DNA from: Ectopseudomonas mendocina
GTDB taxonomy: Bacteria > Pseudomonadota > Gammaproteobacteria > Pseudomonadales > Pseudomonadaceae
NCBI RefSeq assembly: GCF_016008875.1
Contig: NZ_JADTQG010000011.1
Span: forward strand, 62,001 to 126,000
Length of the DNA: 64,000 nt
Direction of reading: 5' to 3'
Of this stretch, positions 11,003-23,904 are shown piece after piece. The position numbers and the translations under genes were made by a program. Every line of letters starts with the position of its first letter. Within the stretch, counting starts at the first letter, position 1. The notes beneath the pieces are model-generated. The model had not been told where the DNA came from, ran no database searches, and worked only from the letters and a program-made list of their open reading frames with translations.

Positions 11003-13738
11003 TCAGCCGATCTGACCATGGCAGTGCTTGTACTTCTTGCCCGAGCCACAAGGGCACGGCTCGTTGCGCCCTACCTTCGGCTCGGCGCGCACCGGCGCGG
11101 CAGCAACGGCGGCATCGCCCTCTTCGCCTTCATTCTCTTCAGCCGCCAGCGCCGAGGCATCGGCGTGCTGGAACTGCATACGCTCGGCCATGGCCTCGGC
11201 CTCGCGACGCAGACGGGCTTCTTCCTCGGCCGGATCTTCGCGACGCACCTGAACGTGGCTGAGCACGCGGATGGCATCGCGCTTGATCGATTCCAGCAGT
11301 TCCTGGAACAGGGCGAAGGATTCGCGCTTGTATTCCTGCTTGGGGTTCTTCTGCGCGTAGCCACGCAAATGGATACCGTGGCGCAGGTGGTCCATGGTCG
11401 ACAGGTGGTCTTTCCACAGATCGTCCAGTACGCGCAGCAGAATCTGCTTCTCGAAGGTGCGCAGGGCCTCGGCGCTGGCCTGAGTTTCCTTCTCGTTGTA
11501 CGCCGCCAGCAGCTCGGCGAGGATGCGCTCGCGCAGGGTTTCCTCGTACAGCTTGTGGTCTTCGTCCAGCCACTGCTGGATCGGCAGCTTGATGCCGAAG
11601 TCGCTCTGCAGGGTGGACTCAAGGCCGGCGACGTCCCACTGCTCCGGCATCGACTGAGGCGGAATGTGGTTGTTGACCGCGGCGGTCAGCACTTCCTCGC
11701 GGAACTCGGCGATGGTGTCACCGACGTTATCGGCAGCGAGCAGGCTGTTGCGCATGTGATAGATCACCTTGCGCTGCTCGTTGGCCACGTCGTCGAATTC
11801 GAGCAGTTGCTTGCGCATGTCGAAGTTGCGGCCTTCGACCTTGCGCTGGGCCTTCTCGATGGCATTGGTGACCATGCGGTGCTCGATGGCCTCACCGGAC
11901 TGCATGCCCAGGGCCTTCATGAAGTTCTTCACCCGATCCGAGGCGAAGATGCGCATCAGGTTGTCTTCCAGCGACAGGTAGAAGCGGCTCGAACCCGGGT
12001 CGCCCTGGCGACCGGCACGACCACGCAGCTGGTTGTCGATACGGCGCGATTCGTGACGCTCGGAAGCGATCACGTGCAGGCCGCCAGCCTCGATCACCTG
12101 CTGGTGACGCTTCTGCCACTCGGCCTTGATCTGCGCGATCTGCTCGTCAGTCGGGTTTTCCAGCGCGGCAACTTCCACTTCCCAGTTGCCACCGAGGAGG
12201 ATGTCGGTACCCCGACCGGCCATGTTGGTGGCGATGGTCAGCGCACCCGGACGACCGGCCTGGGCGATGATCTCCGCTTCCTTGTCGTGGAACTTGGCGT
12301 TGAGCACCTTGTGCTCGATACCTTCCTTGTTCAGCAGCAGGCTGACGTACTCGGAGGTCTCGATGGTCGCGGTACCGACCAGGATCGGCCGGCCCTGGGC
12401 CTGGCAGTCCTTGATGTCGGCGATGATCGCCTGGTACTTCTCTTCCTGGGTCAGGTAGACCAGGTCGTTGAAGTCCTTGCGCGCGATCGCCTTGTTGGTC
12501 GGGATCACCATCACGTCCAGACCGTAGATCTGGCGGAATTCGAACGCCTCGGTATCGGCGGTACCGGTCATACCGGACAGCTTGTTGTAGAGACGGAAGT
12601 AGTTCTGGAAGGTGGTCGAGGCCAGCGTCTGGCTCTCGGCCTGGATGTTCACCCCTTCCTTGGCTTCGATGGCCTGGTGCAGACCCTCGGACAGGCGACG
12701 GCCCGGCATGGTACGGCCGGTGTGCTCGTCGATCAGAATCACCTGGCCGTTCTGCACGATGTATTCGACATTGCGATTGAACAGCTTGTGCGCACGCAGG
12801 CCGGCGTAGACGTGGGTGAGCAGGCCGAGGTTGTGCGCCGAGTAGAGGCTTTCGCCCTCGGCCAGCAGGCCGGCTGCGGTGAGCATCTCCTCGACGTACT
12901 GGTGGCCGGCCTCGTTGAGCTCGACCTGGCGCGATTTCTCGTCGACCTTGTAATGGCCTTCCTGAGTCACCACGCCCTCTTCTTCCTCGATGTGCTGTTT
13001 GAGGCGCGGGATCAGCTTGTTGATCTCGATGTACAGCTTGGAGCTGTCTTCGGCCTGACCGGAGATGATCAGCGGGGTACGGGCTTCGTCGATGAGGATG
13101 GAGTCGACTTCGTCGATCACGGCGAAATTCAACTCGCGCTGGAATTTGTCTTCCAGGCTGAAGGCCATGTTGTCGCGCAGGTAGTCGAAACCGAATTCGT
13201 TGTTGGTGCCGTAGGTGATGTCGGCGGCGTAGGCGGCGCGCTTCTCTTCCGGCGGCTGGAAGGGGGTGACGATACCGACGGACAGGCCGAGGAATTCGTA
13301 CAGCGGACGCATCCAGTTGGCGTCGCGGCGGGCCAGGTATTCGTTGACCGTGACCACGTGCACGCCCTTGCCGGACAGTGCGTTGAGGTAGACCGCCAGG
13401 GTACCTACGAGGGTCTTGCCCTCACCGGTACGCATCTCGGCGATCTTGCCTTCATGCAGGGTCATACCGCCGATCAGCTGCACATCGAAGTGGCGCATGC
13501 CCATGACCCGCTTGCCGGCCTCACGGGCCACGGCGAAAGCTTCGGGGAGCAGTTTGTCGAGGGTTTCGCCTTTGGCCAGACGGCCCTTGAACTCTTCGGT
13601 CTTGCCACGCAGCTGCTCGTCCGAGAGGGCGATCATCTGCTCTTCGAGGACATTGACGGACTGCACCGCCTTGAGCATGCGTTTGACTTCACGCTCATTC
13701 TTGCTTCCGAAAAGTTTTTTAAACAGAGGCGCAAACAT
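11003..13738 (-). CDS. secA: Preprotein translocase ATPase SecA
   Basis: The 911-residue motor of the Sec pathway pushes preproteins through SecYEG at the inner membrane. Visible parts are the Walker A motif [10 protein letters not shown] (residues ~102-111), [17 protein letters not shown] with the DEAD-like box, the preprotein cross-linking and helicase-2 domains ([20 protein letters not shown]), and the C-terminal SEC-C zinc motif [13 protein letters not shown] for SecB and lipid contact. The start [12 protein letters not shown] at 13738 is the usual one. The in-frame extension to 13822 is not supported. The length is normal. No secM-like regulator lies upstream; an M23 peptidase gene does, separated by 241 nt. 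Confidence 0.98.
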   Translation of the reverse strand: MFAPLFKKLFGSKNEREVKRMLKAVQSVNVLEEQMIALSDEQLRGKTEEFKGRLAKGETLDKLLPEAFAVAREAGKRVMGMRHFDVQLIGGMTLHEGKIAEMRTGEGKTLVGTLAVYLNALSGKGVHVVTVNEYLARRDANWMRPLYEFLGLSVGIVTPFQPPEEKRAAYAADITYGTNNEFGFDYLRDNMAFSLEDKFQRELNFAVIDEVDSILIDEARTPLIISGQAEDSSKLYIEINKLIPRLKQHIEEEEGVVTQEGHYKVDEKSRQVELNEAGHQYVEEMLTAAGLLAEGESLYSAHNLGLLTHVYAGLRAHKLFNRNVEYIVQNGQVILIDEHTGRTMPGRRLSEGLHQAIEAKEGVNIQAESQTLASTTFQNYFRLYNKLSGMTGTADTEAFEFRQIYGLDVMVIPTNKAIARKDFNDLVYLTQEEKYQAIIADIKDCQAQGRPILVGTATIETSEYVSLLLNKEGIEHKVLNAKFHDKEAEIIAQAGRPGALTIATNMAGRGTDILLGGNWEVEVAALENPTDEQIAQIKAEWQKRHQQVIEAGGLHVIASERHESRRIDNQLRGRAGRQGDPGSSRFYLSLEDNLMRIFASDRVKNFMKALGMQSGEAIEHRMVTNAIEKAQRKVEGRNFDMRKQLLEFDDVANEQRKVIYHMRNSLLAADNVGDTIAEFREEVLTAAVNNHIPPQSMPEQWDVAGLESTLQSDFGIKLPIQQWLDEDHKLYEETLRERILAELLAAYNEKETQASAEALRTFEKQILLRVLDDLWKDHLSTMDHLRHGIHLRGYAQKNPKQEYKRESFALFQELLESIKRDAIRVLSHVQVRREDPAEEEARLRREAEAMAERMQFQHADASALAAEENEGEEGDAAVAAAPVRAEPKVGRNEPCPCGSGKKYKHCHGQIG

Positions 13739-13979
13739 ATCGACAGGATCTTCCGGCGAATGGATGGAGGTCGGCGCAAATCGCGACCTGGCAGCCTGCA
13801 TGGCTGCGGGCGAAGGGGGCATTCTACCCGGAAAACCCGGTGAGGAAAGTGACGTTGTCAGCCCATTGCTGCCGCGTGATGGCGCAGGCCACGCATCCCC
13901 GGCGAACCGGGGGCGCGGCGTGAAACGTTATATGAGGGTCGCATGCTGGCAATTCAAGGGCAGCGCAAAAGCGGCATGC

Positions 13980-14900
13980 TCACTCGACGCCGCTGGCACG
14001 CGCGATGTACAGCGCAGGGTTGACCTGACGGCCATCCTTGCTGACCTCGAAATGCACGTGATAACCGGTGGAGCGCCCCGTGCGACCGACCTTGGCGATG
14101 GTCTGACCGCGCTGCACCAGATCACCGATCTGCACGGTGTTACTCTGGTTGTGCGCATAGAGCGTGACGTAGCCATCGGCGTGACTGATTTCCACGGTAT
14201 TGCCGTAACCGCTCTTCTTGCCCGAGAAGGTCACCACACCCGCCGCCACGGAAACCACATCGCTACCGGGCTTGGCGGCGAAATCCATGCCCTTGTGCAT
14301 GCTCGAGCGGCCGGTCAGCGGATGCACGCGACGGCCGAAAGGCGACGACACATAACCTTGCAAAACCGGACGTCCAGACAGTGTTTCTGCTTCGTTCAGG
14401 CGACGTTCGCCAAGCAATTGCTCCAGCACTTCCAGCTGCTGTTCACGGCTTTCGACACGCAGGGCGAGTTCATCCAGCGCGCTCATGAAAGGTGGCGGCG
14501 TGTAAGCCGAAGCGCCCAGGGCATCTTCCGCACCGCCCTGGCCAACGCTCAGGGAGAAGTCGAACTCGCCGGCGTCCAGCTCTGCCAGCTCGGTGAGGCG
14601 TTCGCCCAGGGCATCGAGCCGGGTCAGGCGCGCCTGCAGTTCGGCGACGTGCACGGCGAACGCATCGAGCTGACGCTGGGCGTCCTGACGTACCGCACCG
14701 ACCTGCTCGCGCTGCTGGTCGAGCGCGTCTACCAGCGAGGCGTCGACCACAGGCTCGGCTGTCAGCCACTTGGCGCCCAGCGCGGCACCAGCGCCCAGGC
14801 TCATGACCAGCAATAGGACGGCCGACAGCAGCAACCAGCGCAGGTTTAGATGGATCGTTCGCGCCGAACCGTGACGGCTGTTGAGCAGAATGATATGCAT
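13980..14900 (-). CDS. M23 family metallopeptidase (murein hydrolase-like)
   Basis: The 306-residue membrane-anchored protein has a short cytoplasmic start (MHIILLNSRHG) and one TM helix (~residues 21-45). A coiled-coil periplasmic stretch (~50-170, many Glu/Leu) and a C-terminal LytM/M23 peptidase domain (~190-300) follow. Zinc ligands are visible in HKGMDFA (H and D) and in the HVH of GYHVHFEV, so it should be catalytically active against peptidoglycan cross-links. It lies upstream of secA and is divergent from dciA, as in P. aeruginosa (PA4404). The start at 14900 was chosen because the frame to 14936 lacks a ribosome site. Its substrate is inferred. Confidence 0.88.
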   Translation of the reverse strand: MHIILLNSRHGSARTIHLNLRWLLLSAVLLLVMSLGAGAALGAKWLTAEPVVDASLVDALDQQREQVGAVRQDAQRQLDAFAVHVAELQARLTRLDALGERLTELAELDAGEFDFSLSVGQGGAEDALGASAYTPPPFMSALDELALRVESREQQLEVLEQLLGERRLNEAETLSGRPVLQGYVSSPFGRRVHPLTGRSSMHKGMDFAAKPGSDVVSVAAGVVTFSGKKSGYGNTVEISHADGYVTLYAHNQSNTVQIGDLVQRGQTIAKVGRTGRSTGYHVHFEVSKDGRQVNPALYIARASGVE

Positions 14901-14978
14901 GGTTTCCCCATTTCGCAGAACACAGGCCGGCAGCACGCTCTGCTACCATGACGGCTCTGCAATCAAAGGCCTCCTGCC

Positions 14979-15434
14979 ATGACGTTTTGTCCCTTGCCGG
15001 CTCAGGCACCCGCTAAGCTGTTACGCGAAGCCAAGCCCCTGAAAGCGCTGTTCGGTCAGGCGCAACGCCTTACCCACCTGCAGCGTCTTGTCGAAAGCCA
15101 GCTACAACCAGCTGCCCGGGAACACTGTCATGTAGCGTCCTGGCGTGAAGGCTGTCTGCTATTGATCGTGACCGATGGCCACTGGGCAACACGCCTGCGT
15201 TATCAGCAAAGAAGGCTGCAACGACAACTGCAGGCACTCGAAGAATTCGCGACCTTAACGAAAATCCTGTTCAAGGTGCAACCTCAAGGCGGGCAGAATC
15301 GTGGAACCGCTCGCACCCTGCACTTGTCCAATAGCGCTGCCCAAAGCATCCAGGCGACCGCCGAAGGTATCAGCGACCCCAGGCTGCGCGCCGCATTGGA
15401 GCGCCTGGCCAGTCATACCCAGAAAGGCGAATAA
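14979..15434 (+). CDS. dciA: DUF721 / DciA family helicase-loading protein
   Basis: The 151-residue basic protein has a DUF721 core (residues ~15-105) containing HVASWREGCLLLIVTDGHWA and RLRYQQ. DciA proteins help load the replicative helicase DnaB in bacteria without DnaC, and Pseudomonas has the DciA type. The C-terminal ~45 residues are polar and probably flexible. It is transcribed alone, divergent from the M23 peptidase gene, between lpxC and secA as in P. aeruginosa (PA4405). The ATG at 14979 has CTCCTG-type context only, so the start is a little uncertain. Confidence 0.85.
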   Translation: MTFCPLPAQAPAKLLREAKPLKALFGQAQRLTHLQRLVESQLQPAAREHCHVASWREGCLLLIVTDGHWATRLRYQQRRLQRQLQALEEFATLTKILFKVQPQGGQNRGTARTLHLSNSAAQSIQATAEGISDPRLRAALERLASHTQKGE

Positions 15435-16013
15435 CGCCCCGCTCCGTTCGTCGGCAAACTCCCGCTCGCGTTCCGCGCCAGGAAAATGGCGCCAGAAATC
15501 CTACTGAACCGTTCCTCCCTCTCAACCGCCCCAGCATTTCGCGCTCTCGCCGGGGGAGGATACGCTTGACACCGGACTGGCAAATAAATGTGTGCTTTCG
15601 GTGTTGGCACTATCCATTGGCGCGTCGCCTGATCTGATGGGTTTCGCCCCTTACGGGCGACTCACTTTCTTTGCTTGTGCAAAGAAAGTAAGCAAAGAAA
15701 CACACCCCTGCATCCGGCCCCGGCTGCGCCGGGGTTCCCTCGCTCCATCACCGCTCCAGGGGCACGCCGTGAAGGGCCATCCCTGGCCCATCACGGCTCT
15801 CGCGACATCCATGTCGCTCAACCCCTTCCACGGCGATTCCACTCGGCCTCCTGAAGGGGACTTGTGCGTCGTCTGTGAGATCGCGCTTCAAGAGCAAAAG
15901 CCAAACGCTCAGCGCACGCGGTAATGGATAGTGCTAAGTCACTAAGCGATGCGCACACAAACTTGCCAGTACGGTGTCAAACCGCAACTTCCCCAAACTA
16001 TGCGAAGAACCAT
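15435..16013. other. Gene-free interval holding a repeat element
   Basis: The first ~130 nt are plain GC-rich sequence without recognisable features. The rest is the 415-bp element listed separately, then 33 nt leading to the lpxC terminator. Short open frames here (for example 15592-15924) have no ribosome site and unlikely composition. Confidence 0.7.
15566..15980. mobile_element. Non-autonomous element with long inverted ends (MITE-like)
   Basis: The left end begins TTGACACCGGACTGGCAA, and the right end, read on the other strand, begins TTGACACCGTACTGGCAA. The arms continue with TGTGTGC and finish with GCACTATCCATT on both sides, giving imperfect terminal repeats of about 55-60 bp. Inside are an 11-bp perfect hairpin (ACTTTCTTTGC at 15664-15674, GCAAAGAAAGT at 15679-15689), a CGCCC/GGGCG hairpin before it, and a CCCCGG/CCGGGG hairpin near 15717. 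It codes for nothing recognisable. From memory, the CTTTCTTTGCTTGTGCAAAG core is common between genes in Pseudomonas. Confidence 0.75.
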
Positions 16014-16037
16014 AAAAAAGGCCACCCGAAGGTGGCC
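16014..16037 (-). terminator. Rho-independent terminator of the dcw cluster (after lpxC)
   Basis: A 7-bp stem with a stable tetraloop (GGCCACC-CGAA-GGTGGCC, 16020-16037) is followed on the minus strand by six T. It lies 28 nt after the lpxC stop and closes the cluster. Confidence 0.92.
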
Positions 16038-16064
16038 TCAAATAAAGCTGGAAAGAGAGTAGGT

Positions 16065-16994
<930 letters not shown>

Positions 16995-17087
16995 CTAGTT
17001 GCGAACTGTTTTCAACAATGGTCGGGAATGATAGCAGAACCGACCTTTGCTGAACACCAATCACCCATATACTCCTGATAAATTTCA

Positions 17088-18281
17088 TCAATCAGCCTGG
17101 CGACGCAGGAAAGCCGGAATATCCAGGTAATCCAGATCGTCCTGGGTATTGAGCTTGGCTGCAGTGGCCGCGCCGCTGTGGCTCTGACGCTGCACGGTCG
17201 GACGCTCGTAGTCCTTGTAGTTGACCGACTGCTCGCTGCGCGGCTGCGCGACGGGCTGCTGGGCAACCGGCTGGCTGACGGCGACCTGCACGGTGTTGTC
17301 GACCACCTTGACCGGTTTTTCCATGCGCGCACCAAGGCCGGTGGCAACCACGGTAACGTGCAGCTCATCGCGCATGTCGGCGTCGATCACGGTGCCGACC
17401 TTGACGGTGGCCTGCTCGGACGCGAACTGCTCGATGATGCTACCCACATCGGAGTACTCGCCCAGGGACAGGTCCGGACCGGCAGTGATGTTCACCAGGA
17501 TGCCGCGAGCGCCCTGCAGGTTGACGTCTTCCAGCAGCGGGTTGCGAATGGCCGCCTCGGTGGCTTCACGCGCACGGTTCGGACCGCTGGCGCAGCCAGT
17601 GCCCATCATCGCCATGCCCATTTCGCTCATCACGGTCTTCACGTCGGCGAAGTCGACGTTGATCATGCCCGGACGCTTGATGATGTCGGAGATACCGCGC
17701 ACGGCACCGGCCAGCACGTCGTCAGCCTTGGCGAAGGCGGACAGCAGGCTGGCGTCCTTGCCGAGGATGGTCAGCAGTTTTTCGTTGGGGATGGTGATCA
17801 GCGAGTCGACGCTCTCGGCCAGCGCACGGATGCCTTCATCGGCGATGACCATGCGCTTCTTGCCCTCGAACGGGAACGGACGGGTAACCACGGCCACGGT
17901 AAGAATGCCCAGCTCCTTGGCCACTTCAGCGATGACCGGCGCGGCGCCGGTACCGGTACCACCACCCATGCCGGTGGTGATGAACACCATGTCGGTGCCG
18001 GAAAGCACTTCGGCGATGCGCTCGCGATCTTCCAGCGCGGCCTGACGACCGACTTCCGGATTGGCGCCAGCACCCAGGCCCTTGGTCACGCCCGGGCCGA
18101 GCTGCAGAACGGTGCGCGCACCGATGTTCTTCAGCGCCTGCGCATCGGTGTTGGCGCAGATGAACTCGACGCCCTCGATGTTGCTGACAGCCATGTGATT
18201 GACCGCGTTACCGCCGCCACCACCGACACCGATGACCTTGATCACCGCGCTTTGTGGAATGTTGTCTACTAGTTCGAACAT
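17088..18281 (-). CDS. ftsZ: Cell division protein FtsZ
   Basis: The 397-residue tubulin-like GTPase polymerises into the Z ring. It shows the GTP-binding motif GGGTGTGAAP, the T7 loop region NVDFADVKTVM, a variable Gln/Pro/Ser linker (~320-380) and the conserved C-terminal tail LDYLDIPAFLRRQ, which binds FtsA and ZipA. The start MFELVDNIPQSAVIKV is the normal one, with AGGAGAGG-like context. It lies 45 nt after ftsA. Confidence 0.99.
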   Translation of the reverse strand: MFELVDNIPQSAVIKVIGVGGGGGNAVNHMAVSNIEGVEFICANTDAQALKNIGARTVLQLGPGVTKGLGAGANPEVGRQAALEDRERIAEVLSGTDMVFITTGMGGGTGTGAAPVIAEVAKELGILTVAVVTRPFPFEGKKRMVIADEGIRALAESVDSLITIPNEKLLTILGKDASLLSAFAKADDVLAGAVRGISDIIKRPGMINVDFADVKTVMSEMGMAMMGTGCASGPNRAREATEAAIRNPLLEDVNLQGARGILVNITAGPDLSLGEYSDVGSIIEQFASEQATVKVGTVIDADMRDELHVTVVATGLGARMEKPVKVVDNTVQVAVSQPVAQQPVAQPRSEQSVNYKDYERPTVQRQSHSGAATAAKLNTQDDLDYLDIPAFLRRQAD

Positions 18282-18326
18282 GATCCCTCTCCTTCCTTTC
18301 TAGTTGTGTAACGCCTACTGCAAAAT

Positions 18327-19574
18327 TTAGAAATTGCCTTGCACCCAACGCTTGATGCGTTCGAGTACCGGGGTTTTGCTCTCGTCCTGATAAGGACTAC
18401 CCACCGACATGGAAATGCCGTCGTTCTGCTTCTGCAGCCCGTACATCAGCAAGCCCACACCGGTGGAATAAATCGGGTTGCGCACGACATCGGCCATGCC
18501 CTTGACGCTGTGCGGCACGCCAAGGCGCACCGGCATGTGGAAGATTTCCTCGGCCAGCTCCACCGCGCCTTCCATCTTCGCCGTACCGCCAGTCATGACG
18601 ATGCCGGCTGGAATCAGGTCTTCGTAGCCACTGCGACGCAGCTCGGCCTGAACCAAAGTGAACAGCTCGTCGTAACGCGGCTCGACAACTTCAGCCAGGG
18701 ACTGACGCGACAGGTCTCGCGGCGGACGATCACCGACGCTCGGCACCTTGATGGTTTCGCCGGCACCGGCCAGCTTGGCCAGCGCGCAGGCATAGCGGAT
18801 CTTGATCTCCTCTGCATACTGGGTGGGCGTACGCAGGGCCATGGCGATGTCGTTGGTCACCTGATCACCAGCGATCGGGATCACCGCGGTGTGACGAATC
18901 GCGCCTTCGGTGAAGATGGCGATATCGGTGGTGCCACCGCCGATGTCCACCAGGCACACGCCCAGCTCCTTCTCGTCCTCGGTCAGCACCGAATAAGCGG
19001 ATGCAAGCTGCTCGAGGATGATGTCGTCGACTTCCAGGCCGCAACGGCGCACGCACTTCTCGATGTTCTGCGCGGCGTTCACGGCGCAGGTGACCACGTG
19101 CACCTTGGCTTCCAGACGCACGCCGGACATGCCCAGCGGCTCGCGCACGCCTTCCTGGTTATCGATCACGTAATCCTGCGCCAGGGTGTGCAATACCCGC
19201 TGGTCCGCCGGAATGGCCACGGCCTGCGCAGCGTCGAGCACGCGCTCGATATCTGCCGGGCTCACTTCGCGGTCGCGGATGGCGACGATGCCGTGGCTGT
19301 TGAGGCTGCGGATATGATTGCCGGCCACGCCGACGAACGCCGAATGGATGCGGCAACCGGCCATCAGCTGCGCCTCTTCCACGGCGCGCTGAATCGAGGC
19401 CACGGTGGACTCGATATTGACCACCACGCCCTTCTTCAGCCCGCGCGACGGATGGGTGCCGATGCCGACGATTTCCAGCTGGCCGTCGGCCGTCACCTCG
19501 CCCACCAGCGCCACCACCTTGGAGGTGCCGATGTCCAGGCCAACGATCATCTTGCCGCTCTGCGCGCTACTCAT
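18327..19574 (-). CDS. ftsA: Cell division protein FtsA
   Basis: The 415-residue actin-like ATPase tethers FtsZ to the membrane. The phosphate 1 motif is VGLDIGTSKVVALVG near the N-terminus. The SHS2 (1C) domain follows (~85-165), and VDIGGGTTDIAIF is the phosphate 2 motif. The C-terminal amphipathic helix (RIKRWVQGNF) is the membrane-targeting sequence. It lies 16 nt after ftsQ, and the ATG at 19574 is clear. Confidence 0.98.
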   Translation of the reverse strand: MSSAQSGKMIVGLDIGTSKVVALVGEVTADGQLEIVGIGTHPSRGLKKGVVVNIESTVASIQRAVEEAQLMAGCRIHSAFVGVAGNHIRSLNSHGIVAIRDREVSPADIERVLDAAQAVAIPADQRVLHTLAQDYVIDNQEGVREPLGMSGVRLEAKVHVVTCAVNAAQNIEKCVRRCGLEVDDIILEQLASAYSVLTEDEKELGVCLVDIGGGTTDIAIFTEGAIRHTAVIPIAGDQVTNDIAMALRTPTQYAEEIKIRYACALAKLAGAGETIKVPSVGDRPPRDLSRQSLAEVVEPRYDELFTLVQAELRRSGYEDLIPAGIVMTGGTAKMEGAVELAEEIFHMPVRLGVPHSVKGMADVVRNPIYSTGVGLLMYGLQKQNDGISMSVGSPYQDESKTPVLERIKRWVQGNF

Positions 19575-19590
19575 TTAGTCCTGCCTCTTC

Positions 19591-20457
19591 TCAATTCACT
19601 TTCTGCTCGGCCGCAGCCGGCTCCACCGGCTCACGCCAGGCCACGGCAAGGCCGTTGGCATAACGCAGGTCGATGCGCGCGATGTTCGCGCTCTGTTCCT
19701 TCAGTTCCCGCTCGTAAATGGCGGCGAACCGACGCATTTTTTCCACCACGTGATCACGCCCCAACAGGATGTCGATACGCTGGCCGCTGGCATTCTCGGT
19801 GGCCGAGAGGAACCAGCTGCCGCGTTCACGCAGTTGCAGCCCGACCACGGTGAAGCCCATCGGCCGCAGCAGTTGGCTAAGCATCTGATACTGCTGCATC
19901 ACCTTCGGTTGCGCGCGCTTGGGGCCGGAGAGCTGTGGCAGGTGCTGGTAGTTGTCCAGCTCCTGCGGCGCGAACGCCTGGCCCTGGTTGTTGAGCAGCG
20001 CCTCGTCACCCCAACGAGCGATGGGCAGTTGTTCTTCCAGGCGCACGTCGATCTGATCCGGCCAGACGCGACGCACTTCGGCGTGGGCTATCCAGGGCAT
20101 GCGCTCCAGTTCCTCGCGCATGCCGCGCAGGTCGGCGCTGAAGAAGCTCGCCTCGATGAACGGCGCGATCCTCCGCTGTACCGCCTGCTGGCTGACGTAA
20201 GCCAGATCACCCTGCACGCTGATGCGCGCGATCGGGCGGTCGGCGTAAGGCAGCAGACGCTGCGCACCTTCGTAGGCGCCAAAGCCCAATCCGACCAGCA
20301 GCAGCGGCCAGAGCACACGCCCGACCCAGGAGAAATCCGGTTTGGGCATGCGCAGGCGCATCGGCTCCTTGGCCACCAGACGGCTGGCGCCACGCGGCGC
20401 GGGCTTACCGCGCAGCGGAGCCCTCAGCGTGTCCTGGTGACGCAAAGCCACTGTCAT
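19591..20457 (-). CDS. ftsQ: Cell division protein FtsQ
   Basis: The 288-residue bitopic inner-membrane protein links early and late divisome proteins. It has a long basic cytoplasmic tail (~1-45), one TM helix (~46-64, [18 protein letters not shown]), a POTRA domain ([18 protein letters not shown]) and the FtsQ beta domain. The start lies 3 nt after the ddlB stop, so it is probably coupled. The basic tail with two possible downstream ATGs makes the exact start slightly uncertain. Confidence 0.96.
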   Translation of the reverse strand: MTVALRHQDTLRAPLRGKPAPRGASRLVAKEPMRLRMPKPDFSWVGRVLWPLLLVGLGFGAYEGAQRLLPYADRPIARISVQGDLAYVSQQAVQRRIAPFIEASFFSADLRGMREELERMPWIAHAEVRRVWPDQIDVRLEEQLPIARWGDEALLNNQGQAFAPQELDNYQHLPQLSGPKRAQPKVMQQYQMLSQLLRPMGFTVVGLQLRERGSWFLSATENASGQRIDILLGRDHVVEKMRRFAAIYERELKEQSANIARIDLRYANGLAVAWREPVEPAAAEQKVN

Positions 20458-20460
20458 GAC

Positions 20461-22833
<2,373 letters not shown>

Positions 22834-22841
<8 letters not shown>

Positions 22842-23904
22842 GCATCACCTCCTGGCAGATGTCGACCACCGTGCGGGTTGCATCGGGCTTGGCCAGGCGA
22901 CGCGCAGTGGCGCCCATGACATTGAGTTTTTCCAGGTGCATCAGAACCTCGGTGAGCTGCGCGGCAAGCGTGTCCGCGTCAGTGGCATGTTGCGCAAGAA
23001 GGACAGCGGCGCCCTCCTTCGCCAGGTATTCGGCATTGCGGGACTGGTGGTCGTCGATGGCGTGCGGCAGCGGCACCAGAAACGACGGCAGACCTGCGGC
23101 GGCCAGCTCGCTGACGGTCAGTGCGCCAGCGCGGCAAACCACCAGATCGGCCCAGCCGTAGGCGCGAGCCATGTCTTTGATGAAGGGCGCGACCTCGGCT
23201 TCGACCGCAGCATCGCGATAACGCTCCGCAGTGATTTCGGCATGTTGTTTACCGGCCTGGTGGAACACCTGCGGACGGACGTCAGCGGCAATTTTTCCCA
23301 GCGCGGCCGGCAACAATTTGTTCAGTGGCTCGGCCCCCAGGCTACCGCCGAGGACCAGCAATTTCGGCTTGCGACCGACCAGCGGCTCGCGCGGCGTTTC
23401 CAGGAACAGCTCTTCACGCACCGGATTACCGGTGGTGCGCCGCTTGTCGGATGCGCCGAAGGTATTCGGGAAGGCTTCGCAGATGCGCGTGGCGATACGC
23501 GACAGCAGGCGGTTGGCGGTACCGGCCACGGCGTTCTGCTCGTGGATCACCAGCGGCACTCCGGCCATACGCGCAGCCAGACCACCCGGGCCGGTGACAT
23601 AGCCGCCCATGCCCAGCACGCATACCGGCTGCAGCTCGCGCACGATTCGGCGCGCCTGCAGCAGTGAGCGCAGCAACTGGAACGGCGCCTTGAGCAGGGA
23701 CAGCTTGCTCTTGCCACGCAGACCGCTGACGTTGATCAGGTGCAGCGGCAAGCCAGCTTGCGGCACCAGTTCGTTCTCGATACCACGCGGCGTACCCAGC
23801 CAGTGCACGCTGTAGCCGCGAGTCTGGAACTCACGCGCGCAGGCCAGCGCCGGGAACACGTGGCCGCCGGTGCCGCCAGCCATGATCAGGACATTACCGC
23901 GCAT
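22834..23904 (-). CDS. murG: Lipid II synthase (MurG glycosyltransferase)
   Basis: The 356-residue peripheral membrane enzyme (GT28, GT-B fold) adds GlcNAc to lipid I, giving lipid II. It has the N-terminal G loop [14 protein letters not shown], a second G-loop ([11 protein letters not shown]), and the UDP-GlcNAc site [18 protein letters not shown] with the downstream AIDDHQ. It overlaps ftsW by 11 nt and murC by 8 nt. The ATG at 23904 is the family start ([11 protein letters not shown]). Confidence 0.98.

Noticed and set aside
11018..13843. A 941-codon open frame on the plus strand opposite secA
   Set aside because: It mirrors secA exactly. Its protein is a composition artefact of high GC codon use (runs of V, D, G, H), without known domains or ribosome site.
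15592..15924. A 110-codon frame within the 415-bp element
   Set aside because: It starts and ends inside the inverted-repeat element, crosses its hairpins and has no ribosome site.
17178..19853. Long plus-strand frames opposite ftsZ and ftsA
   Set aside because: They are shadows of strongly recognised genes on the minus strand.
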